A DNA stretch of 64,000 nucleotides from positions 110,744,783 through 110,808,782 of the forward strand of contig OW240921.1 of assembly GCA_933207985.1 (NCBI GenBank). Direction: 5' to 3'. This DNA is from Pelobates cultripes. Lineage: Eukaryota; Chordata; Amphibia; Anura; Pelobatidae. Within the stretch, counting starts at the first letter, position 1, and each line of letters begins with the position of its first letter. Both the position numbers and the translations under genes were made by a program. Positions 55,418 to 64,000 of this stretch are shown here, piece by piece. Below the pieces are notes generated by a model. That model was not told the origin of the DNA. It worked only from the letters and a program-made list of their open reading frames with translations, and did not search any database.

Positions 55418-55865
55418 TTAAAGGACCACTATTGGCACCCACACCACTTCAGCTTAATGAAGTGGTCTGGGTGCCAGGTCCAGATAGGATTAACCGTTTT
55501 TTTTACATGTTTACACTGAGGGTTAATCGAGCCTCTAAAGCCTCTTGTGGCTGTCTCATTGACAGCCGCTAGAGGCGCTTGCGTGCTTCTCACTGTGAAA
55601 ATCACAGTGAGAAGACGCCAGCGTCCATAGGAAAGCATTGTGAATGCTTTCCTATGAGACTGGCTGAATGCGCGTGCGGCTCCTGCCGCGCATGCGCATT
55701 CAGCCGATGACATCGCTAGGAAGAAGAAAAGGAGGAGGAAAGCTCCCCGCCCAGCGCTGGAGAAAGGTAAGTGTTTAACTCCTTCCTCTCCCCAGAGGGC
55801 ACCCTCAGATCACTATAGTGCCAGGAAAACGAGTATGTTTTCCTGGCACTATAGTGGTCTTTTAA
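55418..55865. mobile_element. T2-type hairpin-chain MITE, inverted orientation
   Basis: TTAAAGGACCACTATTGG to CACTATAGTGGTCTTTTAA, flanked by TTAA. It has the same hairpin series as the 24.7-kb copy in reverse order; the AACATAGCAGTTTC hairpin is largely deleted (TTTTTTTTACATGTTTACACTG instead). Confidence 0.9.
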
Positions 55866-55975
55866 CCTGCTTGAAACTGGTTTAGCACAGAATGGAGGGA
55901 CAGTACCAGGGGTCTACAGGGACTATAACCATTCAATGATTTCTAATGACTATAGTGCCTACAGCGTCCCTTTCA

Positions 55976-56746
55976 CATGACTTTGTCTTAATAACTTGAG
56001 TACATATATACACCACAAACATCTGATGTCATTTTGTTGCTTTGCACAAATATTTAAAAATGTCGTTATATGATACAAATACTATACTTCAAAATGAAGG
56101 TGAACTAGAGCTATGTACCTTTACCAATCATTTACATTTGACCAGCAAAAGTTTGTTGGAGCTGTATAGTCAGCTGTATTCAAATAACCAGGTTTTATAT
56201 AACAGAATAAAATATTCTGAATTACATAAAATTTCATTGGAATCTGAAGGAGTTCCCAGGTGCCTATAGACTGCACAGAAATTAATCCGAATTGCTTAAG
56301 TAACAAAATGTACATAGAATATAAATACACTTTATAGACTAAAACAGATTTCGCTCAACTGCATGAGTTTGCCACTGCTGCTCTAAATGAGCTCAGGTGT
56401 AAATTGTTGGAAAAGACACAAAATTAGTTAAATGGATTCGGCATGTGAGAGATCAAAAATGGGTTTTACAATGTAGGTAATTTCTTTCCAGTATATAAAG
56501 TCATGCAAGCTTCAACGGATATAGTGATCCAACAAGGCCAAGAAGCTTTTCAACGAACCAGGAAATAAGCAGAAAAAAAGGCACAAAGCAAATGTAGGGT
56601 GTAAAAAATATATTCAAATGTGCTAATTATGGCTTTCAGCACAGTAAAGTCCATCACACCATTTAGACACTACAGGGGTCACAACAGACTTCTGTCCTGA
56701 GCAGGAGCTTGTAATATTTCTCTACTCTCCACGACTCAGAATTATC
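55976..56746. other. Unassigned DNA
   Basis: No gene or bounded repeat is recognised. Confidence 0.4.
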
Positions 56747-57248
56747 TTAAAGGACCACTATAGTGCCAGGAAAACATACTCGTTTTCCTGGCACTATAGT
56801 GCCCTGAGGGTGCCCCCACCCTCAGGGACCCCCTCCCGTAAGGCTCTGGAAAGGAGAAAGGGGTTAAAACTTACCTTTTTCCAGCGCTGGGCGGAGAGCT
56901 CTCCTCCTCCGATCCTCCTTCTCTCCTCCCCGTCGGCTGAATGCGCACACGCGGCAAGAGCTGCGCGCGCATTCAGCCGGTCACATAGGAAAGCATTCAT
57001 AATGCTTTCCTATGGACGCTTGCGTGCTCTCACTGTGAAAATCACAGTGAGAAGTACGCAAGCGCCTCTAGTGGCTGTCAATGAGACAGCCACTAGAGGA
57101 TTAGGGGGAAGGCTTAACCCATTCACAAACATAGCAGTTTCTCTGAAACTGCTATGTGTATGAAAAAATGGGTTAACCCTAGAAGGACCTGGCACCCAGA
57201 CCACTTCATTAAGCTGAAGTGGTCTGGGTGCCTAGAGTGGTCCTTTAA
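56747..57248. mobile_element. T2-type hairpin-chain MITE, full copy
   Basis: TTAAAGGACCACTATAGTGC to GAGTGGTCCTTTAA, with TTAA at both ends. All eight hairpins are present; the CATAGGAAAGCATT/AATGCTTTCCTATG and CTCACTGTGA/TCACAGTGAG stems are better preserved than in the 24.7-kb copy. Confidence 0.93.
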
Positions 57249-57567
57249 GCGTTCAACGGGATCGATGGTCAAAAGGTATATCTCCACTGTTACAGAACTG
57301 CACTCCTAATGATACCTTGTTAACATTAAAGAACCATTATAGGCACCCAGACCAATTCATCTCAATGTAGTGGTCTGGGTGTAGTGTTCCTCTCACTTTG
57401 GCCCTGCAATGTAAAAAAAATGCTGTTTTGAAGATACTGCAGTGTTTTTATTGCAGGGCTAAACACACTTCTAGTGGCTGTTTTTCTAACAGCCACTAGA
57501 GGGTGCTTCAGCTGATATGACAGAGCCAGACTCGGTTATGTTCAAAGTCCTCACGCATTTCATGATG

Positions 57568-59445
57568 ACTTAACCTTACAGCTGATAGCTTTGCATGCTA
57601 TTTTACCGACAAAACTGAACAGAATTCTCCTCATCTTGCCGTTCTCTTTCTCAACCACACGTAGATCATGCCTACCCTTCAGACTTTCTCCCCAGCTACT
57701 GAACAAGAGGTGGCTGCGCTTCTCCTTTCCTCTCGCCCCACCACTTGCACACTCGATCCTGTCCCATCTCACCTTATCATGCGTTGTCCCTACTGACCTT
57801 AAACATGCCACTGTAGTACCTATCCTGAAAAAAACATCTCTTGAACCGTCCTCCCACTCTAACTATCGTCCCATATCCCTGCTCCCTTTTCCCTCAAAGC
57901 TTCTGGAAAGACTTGTCTTTACCCCTATGTCTCACTTCCTCAATTCTAACTCTATCCTTGACCCTCTTCAGTCAGGCTTCCGCCCTCTCCACTTTACTGA
58001 GACTGCTCTTATCAAAGTTACTAACGACCTAATCGCAGCTAAATCCAAAGGCCACTACTCCATAATAATTTTTCTTGACCTCTCTGCTGCCTTTGACACC
58101 GTTGATCATGTTCTCCTTCTTCAATCTCTTCAATCACTCTGTCTCTGTGACTCTGTCCTCTCTGGGTTTTCCTCTTATCTCTACAAACCCTCATTCAGAG
58201 TCTCCTTTTCTAATGATACCTAATCCCCTTGTCCTGTCTCGGTTGGAGTCCCTCAAGGCTCTGTCCTTGGTCCCCTTCTATTTTCTCTTTATCCTGCCTC
58301 TCTTGGCAAACTTATTACCTTATTTGGATTCCACTCCCACCTGTATGCTGATGACACCCAGATATATCTCTCCTACCCGGACCTCTCCCCTGCCGTCCTG
58401 CAACGTGTCACTGCTTGCCTTTTTGTCCTACCGCTTTCTGAAACTCAATCTCTGTAAAACTGAGCTCCTTGACTTTCATTCTCCTAATACTGATCCTCCT
58501 CTTTCGCTCTTTGTTCTCCCTTCAAGTTAGTGGTTTCCACATTAGTCCATCCTTGCAAGTGCGCTGTCTTGGCTTCATACTTGATTCTGGCCTCACCTTT
58601 GAAGCTCACATCCAGTATGTTGCCAAATCCTGTACATTCCATCTTAAAAACATAGCCCGAATCCGCCCCTTTCTTACGCAAGATGCTACCAAGGAGCTTG
58701 TCCATGCTCTCGTAATTTCCTGCATGGATTATTGTAACCCTCTTCCTAAAAGCCGTATTGCCCTGCTACAGTCTGTAATGAATGCTGCCGCCAGACTGAT
58801 TTTCCTCTCTAGTCTCTCCTCTCACACCTCACTCCTCTGTCAGTCCTTACATTGGCTTCCTGTATCCTATAGGAGTCAATTAAAAGTGCTAACCCATACC
58901 TATAAAGCACTGACCAATTCTAGCCCCTCTTATATCTCTTCACAGATCCATAGGTATGCCGCTTCTCGGTCTCTCCGCTCTGCCCGTGACCTTCTCCTGT
59001 CCACTGCTCGCACACGTACGGCCAACTCGCACTAGCAGGACTTCTCGCGGGTGGCTCCTTTTCTTTGGAATAGCCTGCCTACCACCATCAGACTCTACCC
59101 TAGTCTTCAATCGTTTAAGAAGTGCCTTAAAACCCATCTCTTTAGGAAAGCTTATGGCATCCCAGACTAGCCTCTACCTCACATACCTGTCTCTTGCTCT
59201 CTCCTAAAGGGCAGCACTTTACTCTCTCTCTCCAGCTCTGCTTCACTCCCACCCTATTTGATTGCTATTTCTTGTCCTAATGTGTATTATACCCCACCTC
59301 CGATAGACTATAAGCTTATTTGAGCAGGGTCCTCTTCAACCTATCGTTCCTGTAAGTTTTCTTATAATTGTCCTATTTATAGTTAAATCTCCCCTCTAAT
59401 AATATTGCAAAGCGCTACGGAATCTGTTGGCGCTATATAATAACA
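57568..59445 (+). mobile_element. L2-clade LINE, 5'-truncated
   Basis: It encodes the RT-containing C-terminal part of an L2-type protein, then a 3' region with GATAGACTATAAGCTTATTTG and AGCAGGGTCCTCTTCAACC. It ends GCAAAGCGCTACGGAATCTG then TTGGCGCTATATAATAA, the typical L2 tail in frogs. No clear target duplication is seen. Confidence 0.88.
57591..59205 (+). pseudogene. L2 reverse transcriptase, frameshifted
   Basis: RT motifs follow in order but in three frames. [40 protein letters not shown] and [15 protein letters not shown] are in the first (to 58,223). [14 protein letters not shown] (58,243 on) and the catalytic YADDTQIYL (58,343-58,354) follow in another. The thumb/C-terminal text with LGFILDSGLTFEAHI, MDYCNPL and the later WNSLPTT-like end is in a third. 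The endonuclease is absent. Frameshifts near 58,220 and 58,470 make it inactive. Confidence 0.85.
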
Positions 59446-59802
59446 TTCCCAAATGCTTATCATAGTGAAGCATTGAATAACCTATGAGAAACAGCTGAAT
59501 GGATGAGCATGGTGCTTGCGGTGAATGTGCTTCTCATTCCCAATGTTTCTCTATTAGAAGCATTGAATTGGATGAGAAGACCTAGAGGAAACTGCCTGTG
59601 GGACAATGTCACTGGCGGCGAAATGGGCACCTGTATGGAGTGAGTCTCTGCCCTGGAAAAAGGGTAATTATACGCTTTTATTCCCCTTTTTTATTTACTT
59701 TGAGGGTTCGGCTGAATATAATTAGGAAGTAGAACACTATAGCGTCAGGAATTCATGTTTGTATTCCTAACACAATAGAGTTCCTTTAAGGCTGGCAAAT
59801 CA

Positions 59803-60083
59803 TTAAAGGAGTTGTGAGTCTACATTTTGGATCTCCTGGGTCTTCAGTCCAGTTCAGGCCTGATATTTTAATCAACACTTTGCCCACTGTGAAACATACA
59901 CTATTTTTCACTAAAGCGTGAATATGATTTGAATTCAAAGTGAATTTCAAATTTAGGGAGAAAACAGTCAAAGTGGAGAAATTCTCTAAAGTCAGCTATG
60001 CTACAGTTTGACTACTCTGGTCTGAAATTTGAAAGTCACTTTGAATTGATTTTGAAATCTCACTTTAGTAAATAACCCTGAAA
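59803..60083. mobile_element. Palindromic MITE-like repeat
   Basis: TTCACTAAAGCGTGAAT and GAATTCAAAGTGAATTTCAA on the left are inverted against AATTGATTTTGAAATCTCAC and CACTTTAGTAAATAACCC on the right. The centre also has ACTGTTT/AAACAGT-like pairings. The left limit is uncertain: a TTAAAGGAG at 59,803 may belong to another element. Confidence 0.45.
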
Positions 60084-61640
60084 GAGATATGGGGCAGTGC
60101 TGATCAAACACCTTACATAGGATCCAAAGATTCTTTATTATAGCAAAAGTTCTTCCAGCAGTCCTGAGTAAAGATCACGTCAGATACAGAGTGGCAAAAG
60201 CTTGGTTTCTTTTTAGTCTGCATCTCTTTTGTACCCAGCTCTCTTTTTTTTGCAGTGCTTAAGGGTGTTAACATACAGACTTGAGGTACCGCAGCGGCAG
60301 TCATCAGGCATATTTTTTTTTTCAATTGGGGTTACAGAGAGAGACGTGCACAGTTTTAAATTATAATAGACACAAGCTTTTAAGAACATGTTAGGTATAT
60401 CTATCAAGGCTCGATTGTCAGTGTAGATTTGTTACGATTTAACAAGGTAGACATAGAGATGAGCTGTATAGATGCTCTGTATGGTAAAGGGAATGTGCGG
60501 ATGCAGTATGGTGCTTCCACGTGGTCATGTGAGTAAGCCTCTGATGTGTCAAAATCGTCCCGTCTAGCTAGTGTCCTTAGTCTAGTGTATGGTGCAAACA
60601 GATTTAGAGAGTACAGACTTGCAAACCTAGTGTACTGGCTTAGTAAGGCATTATACATATTAGGTTGCAGAGAAATGCCGTCCGGCGCCGCCTTCATTAT
60701 GGCTTGGAACAGAGTCCTATAAGATGAGGGTGGTCACAGGCTGCGGGAAACCACGCTGGCCCCTCTAACCACTGCTCCGATCAGTCATCCTATATCCCTA
60801 CGAGGGTCACTTCTCATTTGTGGACTCAGTCCGTAATGTTGAGCGGTGTATTGCAGGTGGAGTATCCCTCCCGCCCTGGGGTCATGTGGGAGCTGGTACC
60901 CTGGGGCCACGAACCTGGCCTCCTGTGAGGTCCGGAGTCTTCCCGTTAGGGGTGGTGCGGTGGGCACTGCTTGATGTCGACATGGGACTCCATTTGCCTC
61001 TCGTAGCCGTCCGCTTGCGTGGCCGGTACTTGCGGGTGAAAACCTTCTTGGCTCTCAGCCCAGGTGGGCAACATGTGTTGATTGTGGTAGTTTGGGGACA
61101 GGTTTGTGCCCTTGGGAGGCCTCCCAATCCTCTGTTTGCCGCCATCTTGTGCTCCCGTAGGTAGTAGTAGCTGGGCCTTTATTTTTCTGAGCTTGTTCTG
61201 ACAGCTTTGCCCAGAATCTGTAGAATATTTCCTGCAGTGCAGTGGGTGCCGTCATGTTAGGGTTAGCTTCTGCATTGTGTTGAAACAATTTTAGGCTGCT
61301 TGTATAGGAGCCCTGGGCGTCCACCATCTTGGTTCCCTCCACTCCCGAACTGCTCAAGAGTAGTACAGGGTCCTCGGGGACGGGTTTGGATGTGGCAGCT
61401 CAGGTCGGCAGGGACAGGGATGGGGGGGTGGAGGTAGTAGAGTATTACGGAGCTTTGTTTCAGGATAGCAGGGGGAAAGCGTCCGCCCCCCATTTGTTCC
61501 CAGCTCATGTGGTGCAAAATTTTAATTCTATTCTTTCCAATTCCTGTTTTGGTAAATAAACCAATTAATGCTTTGCAAGACTTGAAGATTATAGCCAATT
61601 ATTTATAACCGAGAACAAACTTCTCCCGCAGAATAGGTAA
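60084..61640 (-). other. Possible L1/Tx1-type relic, uncertain
   Basis: The minus strand has ACCAAGATGGTGGACGCC (about 61,330) and ACAAGATGGCGGCAAAC (about 61,145), a style common in L1-type 5' regions. Near 60,130 is an AATAAAGAATC followed by the end of the repeat-like text. No ORF1 or ORF2 protein was recognised, so this may be an internally deleted LINE or something else. Confidence 0.28.
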
Positions 61641-62654
61641 AAATAACACTTCCCTGCCGTGCAAATCTAACAGAATACTATCCAAAAACATCACGGCCAA
61701 ATGTGTTTTGTGTCACATACTGACGTAAAAGACCTGAAATCTTGCGCAAATAGTATATTTCATTATGGACAATTGCTTTGGATGTTTTTTCTGACCTTTA
61801 CTTTCCTTCTTAAATTGGAAAAAGCTGTAGTCACCAGCAAAATGTAATGTTAAAAATTATTTTCTAATTATATTTATCAGATTATTATAAAATTCACAAC
61901 ACAGAAGCATTGCGCAGAACCAGAGGAAACTTGCTGTGATGAGTAACTCAGGTACATGTGAGCCAAGAGATCTAGTCCTGGTGTAACAGAGTTGTCACAT
62001 GTCAACATACTAAAATATGCTACTAACATGCAGCTGCCATATCATCTGGGTCCTCTCTTGTGGAAATGGTGGCAGTCACTTGCAAATGACTGGGGATGCA
62101 GTAGCAAGTATATTTAGAGGGGCACTCCAGACTGCAAAAGCAGGTTAGCTTGCTGGGTAAATTGAAACTAGTGGCACATTTATAAATTAACTTTGTTACA
62201 CCCCCCGGTTGTCAAGTCTGACAACCGATCCTGTTACTTCCTGGTTGTTTAGCTCAGTGGAGCTAAACTCGAGAGGCAGCAATTGCCGAGAGCACCTGCC
62301 TTGCAAAGACTTTTCATTGAGCTACATTGGGAAGTCTGTGGTTGAACAGATATAGAAAGTATGGACTGGGAAAGAAGGAGAAGGCTTGCAAAGTATTCAG
62401 AAGAGATATCTCAGTTTTCCAAGCTGTTTTTAGATACAGTTGTGCTATGCATACCCTTGGAGAATTGGTAATATATGTACCATTTTTAAAGAAAACACGA
62501 GTGAGCAGGCAAAACACCTTTCTTTTATTTCTTGTGGGATTCGTATTCAACTGTAGGTTATGACAGAATGGCACAATCATAAAACAAAACATGGCAACAA
62601 AGAAAAAAATGAAATGACAGCGTGCAGTCTTTTGTAATAGTTGTCTATAAGGCC
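61641..62654. other. Unassigned DNA with a MITE scrap
   Basis: No gene is recognised. Around 62,119-62,335, AGAGGGGCACTCCAGAC and the hairpins GGTTGTCA-AGTC-TGACAACC and TTTAGCTC-AGTG-GAGCTAAA resemble a T2-type MITE without a clear right end. Confidence 0.4.
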
Positions 62655-62681
62655 CCTAATTTTTGCAGATGGTAAAGCTGC

Positions 62682-62999
62682 TCATTCGCCTTGGAAAAAT
62701 GCCTCCAGGTCATGCAAAGTCTTTGGTCGACTTGCATGAACCGCATGTCTGAGATCTCCCCAGAGTGGCTCGATGATATTAAGGTCAGGAGACTGTGATG
62801 GCCACTTCAGAAACTTCACCTTTTTCTGCTGTAACCACTGGAGGGTCAACATGGCCTTGTGATTAGGGTCATTGACATGCTGAAAAGTCCAAGATTGTCC
62901 CATGCGCAGCCTTTGTGCAGAAGAATGCAAATTGTCTGCCAGTATTTTCTGATTACATGCTGAACTCATCTTGCCATCAATTTTAACAAGATTCCCCAT
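62682..62999 (-). pseudogene. Tc1 transposase C-terminal fragment
   Basis: 105 codons contain KIDGKMSSACNQKILADNL, then SWTFQHVNDPNHKAML and FLKWPSQSPDLNIIEPLWGD. The last block holds the catalytic Glu of the DDE triad. In HVNDPNH the aspartate usually found at the V position is missing, so the second catalytic residue is lost. The DNA-binding N-terminus is absent. Inactive. Confidence 0.85.
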
Positions 63000-63077
63000 G
63001 CCTTTAGATTAACCAAGCTTTTTTGTGGCAACTAGACGATGCAGCTCATTTTTGCTTAAGTATCGTCATATTTGTTT

Positions 63078-63152
63078 GGATTAATAGCAAAAACATATGT
63101 GAGGAAGGCTGTACTTGATGGACGCAAGTCTCTTTTCAGCTATGTAACTATA
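63078..63152 (+). mobile_element. LINE tail inserted in the Tc1 element
   Basis: GGATTAATAGCAAAAACATA, AGGCTGTACTTGATGGACGC and CTATGTAACTAT match the tail at 23,598-23,680. ATATT occurs on both sides (ending about 63,072, and at about 63,152-63,156), a likely short target duplication within Tc1 sequence. Confidence 0.65.
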
Positions 63153-63511
63153 TTGTGCTCCTTGAAACAACCACAGTCTTTTTCCAGTGCAGCCTGTATT
63201 TCTCCTGAGGTTACCTGTGGGTTTTTTCTTAAACTTTAATTGCCATTTTAACCTGTGTGTGTTCCCTTGTGTGTCTGTAAGAAGGCCAAACGTTCAAGGG
63301 TATGTAAACTTTTGATCAAGGCCATTTAGGTGATTTCTGTTATTATGGTTTTAAAAGGAGCCAAACAATTATTTGATAATAACTAGCTTCATAGGATAAC
63401 TATCCTTCAATAAAATAAAACATTTTTGCAAGATCAGTCATATTTTCAAAATCAATGCCAAAATTTCAGAATTTCTGCCAGGGTATGCAAATGTTTGAGC
63501 ACAAGTGTATA

Positions 63512-63868
63512 CATCGATAAAAACCAATGCATAAATAAATGCATGCATGTTTTCATTTGGAATATATGTACTAAATTGCTAAGAAAAATATACATTGTGT
63601 TCCACTGGAATGTTCCTTTTAGTAAGCTGTTAATGTCTATTTACACCCACCAGCAAATGTTAAATAAATTGAATAGAAATACACAAAATAAAAGGTAAAA
63701 TGTCTATACAACTGCTTTATAACAGTTTTATCATGTGATGCATGTTACATTCCTCCATTACTTCTGATTACTATAATACCATATATTATTATAATACCAT
63801 AGTTGTTTATTTCCAAAATGTAAACATGTAGTACCCTCACCACGAGTTTACCTGTTTTTCCTAAAATT
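63512..63868. other. Unassigned AT-rich DNA
   Basis: No gene is recognised. ATACCATATATTATTATAAT contains a short local duplication near 63,774-63,800. Confidence 0.4.
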
Positions 63869-64000
63869 TAGACTTGTGCACGACTAAAAGATTTGGTTTG
63901 TCTGAATCGATTAGTCCAAAAAACATTTATTTTTTTGGACTAATGAGCAATTGCCCAAAATTTAGACGAGTCTCAATTTGTTTGGAACTGAATGCACAAG
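63869..64000. mobile_element. hAT-type MITE running off the window end
   Basis: It starts TAGACTTGTGCA, nearly the TAGATTTGTGCA end of the 46.5-kb element. The last bases, ATGCACAAG, look like the beginning of the inverted partner, cut by the window edge. The interior has GATTAGTCCAAAAAACA inverted against TTTTTTTGGACTAATG. Confidence 0.55.

Larger units (their letters stand above)
54918..55975. mobile_element. T2-related MITE with two nested elements
   Basis: The left end TTAAAGGGTTACTCCAGGCAC pairs with GTGCCTGGAGTCCC just inside it. The right end has GACTATAGTGCCTACAGCGT then CCCTTTCA. About 470 bp remain after removing the hAT-type insert (55,197-55,335) and the T2 copy (55,418-55,865). 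The closing TTAA is not preserved. Confidence 0.55.
57326..59789. mobile_element. T2-type MITE split by an L2 LINE
   Basis: The left half runs from TTAAAGAACCATTATAGGC through CTAGTGGCTGTTTTTCTAAC and its partner AGCCACTAGAGG to about 57,567. The right half runs from about 59,446, with GAAGCATTGAATAACC, GGAAAAAGGGTAATTATACG and the terminus ACAATAGAGTTCCTTTAA. The halves join in the same order as in other family members. Confidence 0.75.
62655..63511 (-). mobile_element. Tc1-type DNA transposon, internally deleted
   Basis: The right end carries the terminal text of a frog/fish Tc1 family: GGGTATGTAAACTTTTGATC, then CCAAAATTTCAGAATTTCTG and CCAGGGTATGCAAATGTTTG, ending AGCACAAGTGTAT. The transposase remnant lies on the minus strand to the left. 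Large parts of the transposase are deleted near 63,008 and 63,225, the left terminal repeat was not found, and a LINE tail is inserted at 63,078. Confidence 0.8.

Overview
The window reads as nuclear DNA of a vertebrate, most probably an anuran amphibian. The main evidence is the repeat content. There are many short TTAA-flanked elements whose ends begin TTAAAGG, as in the T2/Kolobok MITEs known from Xenopus. Alongside them are a DIRS-type retrotransposon, CR1, L2, L1 and BovB-type LINE pieces, Tc1 and hAT elements, a chromodomain Ty3/gypsy element and long CA/TATG microsatellites. I recognise no host protein-coding exon and no tRNA or rRNA gene in 64 kb, so this is intergenic or deep intronic sequence. 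Almost every open frame longer than 100 codons belongs to a mobile element or a satellite.

Layout. 0-3.2 kb is anonymous DNA with a T2 relic. 3.2-8.0 kb is a TATG microsatellite interrupted by an LTR-like block, a 48-bp minisatellite with an open frame (16-residue repeats), a T2 MITE and CA-rich minisatellites. 9.7-11.0 kb is a broken CR1 LINE. 18.36-23.37 kb is a DIRS-like element on the minus strand, with inverted terminal repeats, an internal complementary region, decayed gag, RT/RNase H and tyrosine recombinase, and a leader carrying six covarying hairpins. 24.7-25.4 kb holds a MITE inside a MITE. 31.5-31.8 kb is the 3' end of a BovB-type RTE LINE. 32.79-41.07 kb is a complete, young Ty3/gypsy chromovirus (sushi-like) with 5-bp target duplications. 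Its pol gene is split by a second, very young LTR element (36.04-38.75 kb) that has no pol and carries one 560-codon frame. 46.5-47.0 kb is a hAT-type element with a MITE nested inside it. 51.3-52.1 kb is a 5'-truncated L1 with a 16-bp target duplication. 53.4-59.8 kb is a stack of T2 MITEs hit by hAT, T2 and L2 insertions. 62.65-63.5 kb is an internally deleted Tc1 element with a LINE tail inserted in it.

How the parts relate. Nested insertions give relative ages: the pol-less LTR element is younger than the gypsy copy, the hairpin-rich T2 MITEs are younger than the older T2 MITEs they sit in, and the L2 is younger than the MITE it splits. The gypsy element shows the layout expected for self-priming. 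A 10-nt stretch at its inferred RNA 5' end is complementary to the sequence just inside the 5' LTR, and a TATA-like box lies 32 nt upstream. The pol-less element must borrow its enzymes. The most unusual signals are this pol-less element with its repeat protein, the covarying hairpins in the DIRS leader, the chain-of-hairpins MITE, and the BovB fragment.

Boundaries were read by eye. Family names rest on motifs and remembered family features, not on searches. Strand is given as that of the coding or sense strand where this is known.
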